In this document: positions 23,946 through 35,000 of the stretch, one piece after another | Numbering within the stretch: the first letter of the stretch is position 1 | Layout of the letters: each line of letters opens with the position of its first letter | Source: Ancistrus triradiatus | Lineage: Eukaryota > Chordata > Actinopteri > Siluriformes > Loricariidae | Length of the DNA: 64,000 nt | Direction: 5' to 3' | Assembly (NCBI GenBank): GCA_025084515.1 | Contig: JAJAGP010000209.1 | Coordinates: forward strand, 186,001-250,000 | Program-made: the position numbers and the translations under genes | The notes under the pieces: model-generated | The model's database searches: none | What the model saw: the letters and a program-made list of their open reading frames with translations, nothing else | Told to the model about the DNA's origin: nothing

Positions 23946-24722
23946 AACTTAACAATCTTGACCAGGAAAGGTAGAGCCAAGACTTTAACAAAAAAGAATA
24001 TTTAAAATCCAAGTAACTATCATAGCACGTATTATTTTTCAGCTAGAGCTTTGCTCAAACCTCGAAAGAACAAATATTAACTACATCACTCACACAAACA
24101 TGGCCCACACATTCTCAAGTGCTACACTGTCTAGTACAATAGACTGTTCAAAACTTTTAAATATGTTACCATTGACACTAAACCGAGTAGATTCTCCCAT
24201 ACTATGTGGATTAATATAGCATTAGGGAGTAAACCTAAAGTGGGGAGTATGGCACTCTGGAAAACAGCAATAATTTCAGATATTGTAATACCGATTTCAT
24301 ACTGTTTTGTAAAATACTTAGTTTTATGTTCAACAAGATATCACTGAGTCCATGTACAGATCAGTAAGATCTAGCTGAACCAGTAAAAACAACATAGATT
24401 GAAAAAGGTAGTCAATCAATTTGTCTTCACAAGAAGTCCATAATGCAGGGAGCCTGCTTTAAGGAACTTAACTCTACCTGTGTTTTAACCTTGAGTGGGA
24501 AATGGAAAACTGAAAGAATACTAATATTCTTCCGCATTAATTAGGGAGGAGTTCATCAATCATTTATACAAACCCATGAGTTTGAAATACAGCATTAACG
24601 GTTTTGTTTTGTCTCCTGAGTTATCATGCCTTTGAAAGCAGTGTCTCTATTGCCTCTCCTGCCTGAGAGGAGAGGATGAGATTCTGAATGGATGCTTTAA
24701 CAGCAGTGGGCCTCGAATGGCA
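23946..24722. other. Upstream region of ankrd63, no other gene
   Basis: I see no recognisable repeat or exon. It turns GC-richer only in the last 100 bases, toward the promoter. Confidence 0.4.
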
Positions 24723-24736
24723 GTTGCCGTAGCAAC
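24723..24736 (+). promoter_or_regulatory. RFX-type X-box upstream of ankrd63
   Basis: GTTGCCGTAGCAAC consists of two inverted half-sites, GTTGCC and AGCAAC, separated by two bases. This matches the X-box bound by RFX transcription factors. It lies 29 bases before the TATA box, a spacing suited to a working promoter element. RFX control is inferred, not shown. Confidence 0.6.
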
Positions 24737-24764
24737 GTTGGGCGGGCATGCGGGGAGAGGGAGG

Positions 24765-24770
24765 TATAAA
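24765..24770 (+). promoter_or_regulatory. TATA box of ankrd63
   Basis: TATAAA in a locally GC-rich context (gggagaggga before it), 117 bases before the start codon. Transcription from about 24795 would give a leader of roughly 90 bases with no intron. Confidence 0.6.
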
Positions 24771-24886
24771 ACTGCCAACAGTCCCTGTCTGAGGCACACA
24801 GAAACTCTGAAGCCTCTGAGACAACAAAACCAAGGTTACCACATCTAACTCCTGCAACACGTCTCCCAGGGAAGACGCACTGCGCC

Positions 24887-26410
24887 ATGCTGAGGCCGAA
24901 GGACCTGTGCCAGGGCTCTGGCACCAAAACCTTCCTGGAAGCCATGAACAGCGGCAAGGTACATTTGGCTCGCTTTGTGCTAGATGCACTGGATGGGCGT
25001 ATCATCAATTCCAAGATGGAGAGCAGCCGCACACCACTTATGTTAGCCGTGTGCCTTCAGGAGCAGAGCACCAGGTCTAAGTTTACACAGCTGCTTCTGG
25101 AGAGAGGTGCTGATGTGAACAGTCGAGACGAGCAGGGTCGCACCGCTCTTAGTTTGGCCTGCGAGCTTGGTCACTTGGATGTTGTCAAGCTCCTAGTGCA
25201 ATTCAATGCAAACCCAGAGCTCACTGACACCTGGGGCAACAGTGCCCTAGTGTACGCAGCCTACGGAGGACACAGCCAAGTCTTGGACTTTCTGCTTCGG
25301 GCTTTCAAGAGATTCGGATTGAGACTTGATCACACAAATTACGCAGGCCACTCAGCCATCCAGGTAGCTGAGTACTTGGGGCATACCAATTGTGTCCAGG
25401 TGCTCAACGGTACTGGGAGGAAGGGACTTAGTGGGATAGAACAGCCTGAAGAAATACTAGTGGGACCCAAAGAAGTTCCTTTGCCTAATCGCCTCCCTAA
25501 GCAAATTTTAGAGAAGTTCTCAAAGCAGATCCAGAGCAAGGATGAGGAGGTATTGCCAGCTTTGTTTCAGAGGCAAGTGTCAATCAGTAATTGCAACAGG
25601 AGACGATTCAGCCAGCAGCAGTCACCCAGCAGGTTCAACACAAGTGGCTTCCAAAGTTTGCCCAAGTTTCCAGAGAGACACTTACTTGACAGTGAGCTTC
25701 AAACAGTGTTTTCTACCAAACAGAACCAGAGCTCTAGAGAAGTTGGTACAATGAGGAAAATGAACCCAGAGCAAGTCAATCAAGACATGAGGGAGAATCC
25801 ACCTCAATGGGGCAAAGCCAAGTCGTTCAACCTGGACCTGAGGACCGGACGAAAACAGTCATACCAGGGTGATGCAAATGATGTTTCATGGTCTGCCAGC
25901 CAATTAAAAAGAGCATCTCTTCAAGATGAGAAACCTCTTATGTTTTATTGTCACAACAAGTGTGACTCAGATAAAGCAGCTAAAACGTCTAGGGAACTGA
26001 ATGGAGTGGCTCCAGGTCAGGGTGTACAAGGGGAAACCAAAGCTAAAACGGGGAACAGTGACCACCCAAAAGAGAAGAGAAACACAATCAAGCGTGGTAC
26101 CCATGTCAGGAACGAAAGACCAAGTAAACTGCTCTTTAAACGAGAGGAAGTGACACGAGAGAGGATCAAAATCTGCCCTCCAGGCTTAGAAGGACTTGGG
26201 ACCAGGTTAATGCGCCGCTTTACTGCTCCTGAGTTCATGGGACTGGTGAGAGATCGGCGACCTGTGGCTGTAAGCAAAGGCAAGATTGCTCGATCAGAGA
26301 CATTTCCTTTATCACACACACACAAATTAGTTAATAGTCAGCCCAGCGTGGATAGCATAAGTGGAGTGAGGTGTGAATTTGAAGCCAGTCCTCCGATTAG
26401 CCGTGCTTAA
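24887..26410 (+). CDS. ankrd63: Ankyrin repeat domain-containing protein 63, single exon
   Basis: The 507-residue frame is intact. It begins MLRPKDLCQGSGTKTFLEAM, which closely matches the start of vertebrate ANKRD63 (family memory: MLKPKDLC...TRTFLEAMQAGKVHLARFVLDAL). About five ankyrin repeats cover residues 12-180, with TPLMLAV at 49, GRTALSLACELGHLDVVKLL near 84, GNSALVYAAYGGH near 116 and GHSAIQVAEYLGHTNCVQVL near 153. The remaining 320 residues are polar, rich in Ser, Gln, Lys and Arg, probably disordered, and longer than I recall for the human protein (about 380 in all). No enzymatic motif is present. Ankyrin repeats bind other proteins, and the specific partner is unknown to me. The start is the first ATG after a TATA-driven short leader. 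pak6 lies downstream and points toward it, supporting ANKRD63 over the ANKRD34 group. Confidence 0.92.
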   Translation: MLRPKDLCQGSGTKTFLEAMNSGKVHLARFVLDALDGRIINSKMESSRTPLMLAVCLQEQSTRSKFTQLLLERGADVNSRDEQGRTALSLACELGHLDVVKLLVQFNANPELTDTWGNSALVYAAYGGHSQVLDFLLRAFKRFGLRLDHTNYAGHSAIQVAEYLGHTNCVQVLNGTGRKGLSGIEQPEEILVGPKEVPLPNRLPKQILEKFSKQIQSKDEEVLPALFQRQVSISNCNRRRFSQQQSPSRFNTSGFQSLPKFPERHLLDSELQTVFSTKQNQSSREVGTMRKMNPEQVNQDMRENPPQWGKAKSFNLDLRTGRKQSYQGDANDVSWSASQLKRASLQDEKPLMFYCHNKCDSDKAAKTSRELNGVAPGQGVQGETKAKTGNSDHPKEKRNTIKRGTHVRNERPSKLLFKREEVTRERIKICPPGLEGLGTRLMRRFTAPEFMGLVRDRRPVAVSKGKIARSETFPLSHTHKLVNSQPSVDSISGVRCEFEASPPISRA

Positions 26411-26751
26411 ACCACAGGGACGATTTATCACACGAAAAGCAATGGGCTATAGAAATTAGATGCAGGGATGATAAACTGGTCATACAGCACAAGACTGAGT
26501 TGATTTAGAAACATCAGGTCACATAAAAGGATATTGTAAATACACTTTATAAACTAATAGTCTAACTGTGTATTTTTGTAAAATGAAAAGTAAATAGTTT
26601 TCTATCTTAGTGAAATTAGAATCCTATTCGTTTAAAGACATCAGTTAAGGGTCCTCTATTACCTGTTTTCTGTATAATTCACTTAATATTAAATTTTAGG
26701 AGAGATTCCAATCATGTATTTGGTTTCTATTCCACCAGTTAAATTGTGTTA

Positions 26752-26757
26752 AATAAA
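26752..26757 (+). terminator. Polyadenylation signal candidate for ankrd63
   Basis: AATAAA about 340 bases after the stop codon (gtgttAAATAAAAGT). Other AATAAA words occur near 27068-27083, so a longer 3' end is possible. Confidence 0.45.
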
Positions 26758-27355
26758 AGTAGTTTGGATTGCAATTATTTACCAGGTCAGTTAGACATTC
26801 AACTGGTGTGATCATACAGAACAGTAAGTTAAGCTAAGCTGTCATGGAAGTTCCCTCAGGAATACCATTGTAAATGAACATATAATGCTTCATATATGCC
26901 CTGTAAATGTTCTGTGTAATATACATACATGAGCTATTAGTACTCTGTTCTTGTAGTATACATACAGTACATGTACGCTACAAGAACCAGTTTGAAAGAT
27001 TTTTGTGTTATTGCTATTGGTCAACATTATTTTTCAACATATTATATAATATACGCACCCACTGTATTAATAAACCTGCAATAAATATACTCTGTTAGTG
27101 TCTCACCAGCAGATTAATGTTTTTTGTAAAACCTTATAACTTCTATGTAGAACCTATGTATGCTATTTTTAAATGCAGAGAACATTTGTGTTCTTCAGAG
27201 AGAATGTTTGAGCAGAAATGGTTCTACTTATAACTCTTAAAAGAAATGTGAAAATACACTGATGCATTGAACATTTATGCTTTTTATGTATGTGTCACTT
27301 ATGTATATTTCAAATGTATATGTTCAGGTTGTTTACAGTTAAGACAAATATATGT

Positions 27356-27548
27356 GGGACTGTGGTACCCTAGGTATTGGACTATGGACCAGAAGGTCCA
27401 GGGTTCAAATCTCACCTCTGCCAAGTTGCCACTGTTGGGTCCTTGATCAACACCCTTAACCCACAATCGATTGCATTGTAAGATTGTATCGTTGTAAGTG
27501 TAAGTTGCTCTGAGAGCGGGTAAGTGCTAAATGCTACAAATGTAAATA
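27356..27548 (+). repeat. tRNA-derived SINE (third family)
   Basis: It has a tRNA-like head with 'aggtattggactatggacc', B-box-like GGTTCAAATCT, the core 'ccaagttgccactgttgggt' and a tail ending 'aaatgctacaaatgtaaat'. The same family occurs at 29429-29738 (+), 33529-33725 (-), 36668-36861 (-) and 57523-57678 (-). Confidence 0.75.
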
Positions 27549-27737
27549 TCTACCAGGCTGTTATCCTGTGCAGATTTTGGAGATTTTACTATGCATATTG
27601 CGATTGTCAATCATTTGTAATCTCTAAATAAATTTAAGAAACAATAAAGAAGAATTAATTTTATAAAGTGTGTGCATTTGGAGAGGGAAATAACGGAATT
27701 AACCACTACACTGCCCCTGAATATTCAATATGCATTC

Positions 27738-27743
27738 TTTATT
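27738..27743 (-). terminator. Polyadenylation signal candidate for pak6
   Basis: AATAAA on the - strand, about 1.2 kb after the pak6 stop codon. There is no transcript evidence, and nearer variants could be used. Confidence 0.25.
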
Positions 27744-28924
27744 CATCATAAAAAATTAAAATTATGTTTCATTTCTCTAATCATGAAGAATGACATAGAA
27801 AGGAAACCACAATGAAACAAGTTGCTGGAGAGATTTAAAGATGTACTCAGCTGGTGAGAGACCGTTCAGGATGAACCATCCAGTGTGCTTTACCTCCACA
27901 AACAGAACCGCAGGTTCAAACCAACACACACACACGTATATACACCCTCCCACTGAAAATCCCACAAACTGTTAAGAAAATAAATCACAGTACAACAGGT
28001 TGGATGTGAAAATGCCAACATGAACATCACATCCCAAATGTAAACATTCACTCTCCCTCTTACTCACACATTGTAAACAAACAGACCGAAGCCAAATGAC
28101 TTATGTTCCCTCTTAACTTATAGTTAGATAATAATGTAATGCAAAGAATGCAAATACAGTACGAACTTTTAACAGGGTTGTATGTACACAGTATTCCCTC
28201 TTCAGGTATGCTTTTCAAATTTAACCCGTGAGGCTGGGGGTGCAGTATTTACAATGTCCATATGTTACAAACAATTCAGAACACCTATCTGAAAAAGCAG
28301 GTGAGTCAGTTCATTGAAAAAGCCTGAAACAAAAAACCATTAAATAGACAAATCGGTAAGATATACAGTTCATTCCAATGGCTCGTTAAAAATGTTCGCC
28401 ACTACAGGAGCTGAATGACAGTCAGCGTCAAAATCTTGATTCAAATCTTACTTAAACCCAGTCAGATCCAAAGGCATGCAAATCCTGGACAAGGTGCAGT
28501 AGTCTCTCTGTGCTAAGAATACTGGTGAAAGACAACATTATCTAAATCTATACTGCCATATTGTCATGGTAATCTCTAATGTAACCTGTTTAAACATAAA
28601 ATCGACTTGAAAACATTAACACTGTCTTATTGTCTACGCTACCATTTAATCCCTCTAATTCTGCATGATGTCCTCAGTTTATCCTTGGCCTATCACGCCA
28701 TTTCTTATGACTCCATCATCATTAGCCATAATCAGTATGCTTTGCACAAGGTAAAAGTGCTCATGTTATTACAGGTCAATGGCAACTTCTGCACACTGCT
28801 TTGCACCTGGACCCGAGTCATGTAGGGTGTCCAGACCTGGCACTCCAGGAGCTCTGGACAAGAGCCTACAATGGCATGTAGTGAGAAGGTGAGAGATAGG
28901 AAGGAGGGAAGGAAGAAAGAGCTC

Positions 28925-29092
28925 TCAGCAACGAGACATGCGCTTGCGGTACTGCTCAACAAGGGGGATGAGGCACTGTGGGGAGCTGCTCTGCAATAGG
29001 AAGGGATGCTCCAGGAGGTCCGTAGCACTGGCACGTTCTAGCGGGTCTCGAGTCAGCATGCGATCCAAGAAGTCTTTCAGCATTGGTGACAC
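28925..29092 (-). CDS. pak6: pak6 last coding exon: kinase end and stop
   Basis: 55 codons plus TGA. It encodes VSPMLKDFLDRMLTRDPLER, HPFLLQSSSPQCLIPL and ends QYRKRMSRC. The acceptor is a T-run followed by cgcag. The conserved C-lobe arginine lies in TRDPLERAS. Confidence 0.92.
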   Translation of the reverse strand: MSPMLKDFLDRMLTRDPLERASATDLLEHPFLLQSSSPQCLIPLVEQYRKRMSRC

Positions 29093-32000
29093 CTGCGAAA
29101 AAAAGATTGGGGAGTTAGCCAGATATCTGCTGTATTCTTTTTATATAGCATTTTATAGCAAGCTCTCTCTGTCACAAGGCAGACTACAACCCCAAATCAG
29201 AAGAAGTTGGGACGGTATGAAAAACAAAATAAAAAAAGCACAGTGTTTCTTACATTTACTTTGACTTTTATTTCATTACAGACAGTATGAATCCAATATT
29301 TTTTTCAGGTAAGCTTCATTTCATTTGTTAGTAAACATCCATAACTGCATTTCAGACTTGCAACACACTCAAATAAAAAAGTTGGGAAGAGGCCAATTTG
29401 GGGCTAGTAAAGTCATGAAAAACTAATTTCTGGGACTGTGGTTGCCTAGCGGTAAAGGTACTGGGCTATGGACCATTAGGTCCAAGGTTCAAAAAACCCA
29501 CCTCTGCCAAGCTGCCACTGTTGGGTCCTTGAACACCTTGTTGATGAACAGGTGATGTCAACAGTTGAGTTGCCAAGAAATGCATGATAAAATTATTAAA
29601 ATGTTTAAAAACAATGTTCCTCAAAGAAAGACTAGAAGGGATTAACATATTTCCTCCTACACTCTTTAACCTACAATTTCTAGTATTGTAAGATTGTATG
29701 AATTGTGAGAGTGTCTGCTAAATGACATAAATGTAAATTATATTATGATGTCAAACAGGTGATTTCAACAGGTGCTCCTGACCAAAGACGAAAGAAACCA
29801 CCCAGACTGTTATCAGCAACAGGTCTAAAAGCCAGGCTCTGTCATGGCTTGGGGTTGGGTTAGTGCCCTTGTAAAAGATCATTCACAATTCTGTGATGGA
29901 GGCATAGAGCAACATAAGCTGCCTTCAAGAAAACATATTTATTAGGGACGTCCATGCATTTTTCAACATGACAGTGCAAAACAAGCCAAAGCAGAAAAAA
30001 GTTAGGACTGAAATATGATAATCCCTTCTAGTCTTTCTTTGAGGAATATTGTTTTTAAACATTTCATTAATTTTCTCATGTATTTGTTGGCAAGTCACCT
30101 TTTGACATCACCTGTTTGAAATCACATGATTACCTAAGTTACATTTGTATCTCTAAATTGCCCCCCATCACAACTTTTTTTGGAATGTGTTGCAGGCATG
30201 AAATGCAGAAATGGATGTTTATTAACAAATGAAATGATGTTGACCAGGAAAAAAACACATGAAATATCCTTTGCTCATGCTGTCTGCCATAAAATAAAAA
30301 TCAATTTAAGGAACACTGCATTTCTCTGATTGGGTTTGTAGGGTTAGATCCTGAAGGATTGTGCAAAGGAGACTCAGTGGGCTAGTGATTAAAAGGCCAA
30401 GGGTTCAATCCAAGGCCCTATCAAGCTGACACCTTTGGGCTATTGGACCCTTAACCCTCTCAGTTACACAAGCACCTGTGCTATGCACTTTTCTATGCAT
30501 ATCCCAGCTTTTCAGCCAACTAAAAAGTAATCTGCTGTATATTAACTGTTTAATAAGAATATAGTTTTTTTTATGAGAAGCAGAGAGGTTTTGGTCTTGA
30601 ATTTTCTCTTCTTTAATCCATTTACATTGTGATACATCTATAGTAAGAGTGGCTTTAAAAAGAGTCATTTTTCATTCCTTTCCTTTTTCATTTACATTGA
30701 GACTATACAGTGTATATACGTATGAGTAGTATCAATATAAACTTGTGTATCCATATAACCTTGTGTTTGTCGCTAAAATGGCCACTGATGCTGATAGCGA
30801 CAAATCCAAATAAACAAAAAAATGTACATCTGGACATTATATATATATTCTTTTTTTTTTGCAAATTGTGGTGTATCTGAGCAAAGACAAAGGAATCAAA
30901 ATAATTCTACTTGTTACAATCAGGTGTTTGGATGGCACTGAGGTAAGAAGCTAGCTCACCACCACAGTAGATTGTGTTTGAGACACGATTTGTTGTGTGT
31001 GAGTGTGGGAAGGTCAGACGGGAATTCATTTCCTGCCACTGCAACTTCTACCCTGCGGCTCATCAAGATGCCAGCAAAGACTGCAGGCGGATATGGCGAG
31101 CTTGGTCTGTTCTTCCATGCAGAGTTCTGCTCATGGTAGAAGTCTGCTGCAGGTTGTGCGGAGGCACTCATGAGACCTCTGCCATGGGCGGTAGTGGTGG
31201 GAGGGTTAGTCATGCATGCGGCATAAGACGTTGAAACTAGGAATAGGATATGCCAAATTGGGGAGAAAAGGGTGAAAAAAATGCAAAAACCGAGACAGAT
31301 TGCTGAACAGATCCAAAAGCTGAACCAAACAGACTGCAGCAGGACTGGGAGCCAATACACAGAGTTGTGTTAGTAGACTTATTGGAAAACTTTAGGAAAC
31401 AGGATCCATACATGTTGTAAATAGCGGTAGTTATACTTATCAGGCTTTTGTAAATGAAAGCTTTACGTTTTAAATGAATTGTCTATGATGTCAAAGTTTA
31501 TAAACACTGAACGCTTGTACTTCACCACCTATGCTTGTCCTGAAATGTAAATCTGATCCTATGTAAAGACTAAGACACTAATGAATAGTTTTGCCACTAG
31601 ATTTCTATAGATTTCTTATTCTGAAAACCCATTTAGTATTAATCTTTTGGACAGAAACAGTACATTTACTTATGTGATATTTTGGCTACCTTTCCCACCT
31701 TGTGTTACTTTCTGATCATCAGCAATACAGAATATTTGTTTTTAAAGAAATAATCCATTGTTGGATAGAATAGGCTATATGTTCTTAAAATTTGGTGGAG
31801 GTTAGGTAATGCCAGCTGTTTTGAAACTCAAAGTCCAAACAAATATGGCCCCTCCCATCAATGCTCCCTCTAAAGCCATGTTCTCATAACACACGCACAC
31901 ACTTCCTAGAATGCCTTAATCCTGAGACAGCTTTTTGAATTCGCAGTTAACACAATTTACATTTACATTTACGCATTTCACAGAAACTGATGTCCTAGAG

Positions 32001-35000
32001 CAACTGACAAAAGTGCTTGATTGAGTCTAAATACAACAACAAGCTGTGCCACTGGCAGTCAGTGCTGAGTGAACAGAATATGCAAATAAGCAATGCAAGG
32101 TGTGTGGGTTGTATACATCATTGTAGCGATCACTGTGGTTAATATTTGCTGGACCCCACAAAGGAAAAGCTTTTTTTAAACAAAAGCTATAAATGTCTTT
32201 TGAAAAAAAACAACACTATAGACAAAATAATTGCTTTAGGTCATTGAGGTTAAGGTTAGGGTTAGATGTAAGGGTAGATGTAGAGATTAATATCTAAAAT
32301 TATATTAATGTCAGTCAGAAGTCCTCACACAGATAGATAAACTTGTAAAATTGAGTAATCAATTGTTAAGTGGATGAGAAGAAATATACACTACTGTATA
32401 AGCCTTAGGCCACGATTAGATTAGATATACCTTTGTATTAGTTACTTATTTTTCAGTCTGTTTATTAGAATTGAAACAGAAAAACATACAGGAAATTTGT
32501 ATGCAGTTTAAAAAATCTATGAAAAAATTTAAATGAAAATCTTCTTTAGGCTACAGTGGCAAGTATTTGGCAAGTGTTACCTCCCCATAAAAGCAGCATC
32601 TGGCAGTTTTATGCCAAGTTGACCCTTCAGTCTGAATAAGCTTGATCAGGAATGGTCTTTTTGGAAGAGGAACAGGGTGGAACACAAGTTTGAAATTTTT
32701 GGGTCCAGCAGTTGACAATATGTTATATATAGTCATTATACTATTGCTAATACAACAAATCTAATGGTGGCCTAAGACATTTGCACAGTACAGCATTTAA
32801 TTTAGGTACTGGTCTAGTTTGGTTGAAAGGGGTCACACAAGTAAGAAGATGGCATGTCTACAGGCCAGAGGTCTATGTTTTTGTGAAAATGGGGCTAAAG
32901 CTGTCACTTTGCTTCAGCAGTTTCAAAAAATGCTTTAACAGGCCATTAAAATGCCATTTAAACAAATTTACAAATGTTTTTGCATTTTATATTATTTATG
33001 TTTTATATTAATTCAAAAGTCCTTATGCCATTAGAGAGTGAGAGTTAATGTTAACCTGTTGAATGTTTCGAATAGTTGGGGGTGGTTCATCTCTCAGTCG
33101 CTTCATAGCAACCACAGGGGTTTCGCTGAAGTAAGGAGGCTCTCCATCCACCATCTCCACAACCATGATACCCATAGACCACACGTCCACCTACAATTCC
33201 ACACCACAGGGATTTCAGTTAATAAACAATGCAAAATATAGCAAGTAACAGCCATTGTTAAATCACTGTTTTATTTAAGTCCTGATAAGACTAAATTAAA
33301 CTAAATTAAAGCTAAAATAAACTAAATTAACCTGCCAATTGACTTTTAAATAAATGACTTCAGCTTGTTGTTAGCTCTTTTATTATGAGTATTGCATGAT
33401 GATGAATTCTGTAATATTCTCTGCGTTTCATTATCTCAGATACACGTTTACAGTGTATTACAATATTTTTGTCTATTTTTATCTATTGCTCTTTTTTTTT
33501 GTTCATAAAACAATAGCAATATGTAATACATTTACATTTACAGCATTTAGCAGACGCCCTTATCCAGAGTGACTTACAATTGGTACAATCTTACAATCTA
33601 AGCAATTGTGGGTTAAGGGCCTTGCTCAAGGACCCAACAGTAGCAGCTTGGCAGAGGTGGGATTTGAACCCTGGACCTTGTGGTCCATAGTCCAGTACCT
33701 TAACCGCTAGGCCACCACAGTCCCAAAATAATAATTGAATATTTATTCTTTTATTAATGTGATTTCTGTGCAGTCTTGTAGAATAATTCTTTACCTCAGT
33801 GCCATATGGTGACTTTGAGATAACTTCAGGGGCCATCCAATATGGAGTCCCTACCAGTGACTTCCTCTTAGGAATGTCCTTGCTGATCTGGGCACAAAAC
33901 CCAAAGTCTGACAGCTTGATCTGGATGGAAGAAAAAATAACGTATTGATCATTCGGTCCAGATACAGTGTAAATAGTTTTCACATCCTTCATATGGTCAC
34001 ACAGCTAAATTCTCATAATGCTTTAAGATAATGTAACTCACCCTTCCATCCAGGGAGAGCAGGATGGAATCACTTTTTATGTCACGATGGATGACACCTT
34101 GTGAGTGAAGGTAAGCCAGTGCTTGCAGGACAGCTTCACACACTGTGGCAATCTGCTCCTCACTCAACCTACAAGCATAGGAAATCCCAGTCTAAATTCA
34201 CCCACTGAGCCATTGGACTCTTTTCGTTTCACACTGAAAAGTCAAGCTGTCATAACAAGTGGCACAGATATTGAAGCTTTTGGTATATTCGTGTCACATA
34301 ATGGTCATTATCATGTAACATTTAGATGAGAGGAACAGAATGAAATAAACTCAACATAACAATTACTCCCAAAGTGCGTTCATAACTAATCATAGGTGAG
34401 TTATACAGGTAAAGTGCCACTTAGCAGCATGTAAAGAGGTCTAACAACTACCACTTTATGTGAGGATACAAAGCAACATGAGACAACAGAGATCAAGGTG
34501 AAAAAAAATGGAAATAGATTTAGTAATAGAAAGAGTCAGAAAACATTGTTTGACATACATTTGCTTGTTTGGATCTTTATGCAGAAGGATTAGTACTGCA
34601 GCAGGACAGCGACTCTTTGGTCTTCAAGTGGTGCTTTGCAACAACCACTTGAAGACCAAAGAAGATCAACAAGTGCTGACTGTTATGGTGTTGAAGACTA
34701 ACATTCAGTAACATTACAAGATGTGGTTTGGAATATTGTGAAATTATACTGAGATATCATGGATCATCAGATTTTGCACTTGATTTTGAACGTTGGGTAT
34801 ATGACAGCTAAAGTATAGACTGTCATTAGAGTAATGCTAATAAATTCTGAAATGTATGTATTTTTAAGACTTTCATTTAAACTATCCATTCAAATGGTAT
34901 GATGATTATCTGATTTGTCATGAAACATAAATGTAAATAATGTGAAACAGAAGATTTTTCACTAGTGAGCTCACACTTTTCCCCTTTATGCCAAACATCA

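Noticed and set aside
24624..25032. - strand open frames overlapping the start of ankrd63
   Set aside because: They are mirror frames of a conserved coding exon, with no family match.
30956..31360. 134-codon - strand open frame as a gene
   Set aside because: It overlaps a SINE-like block and contains no domain or splice context.
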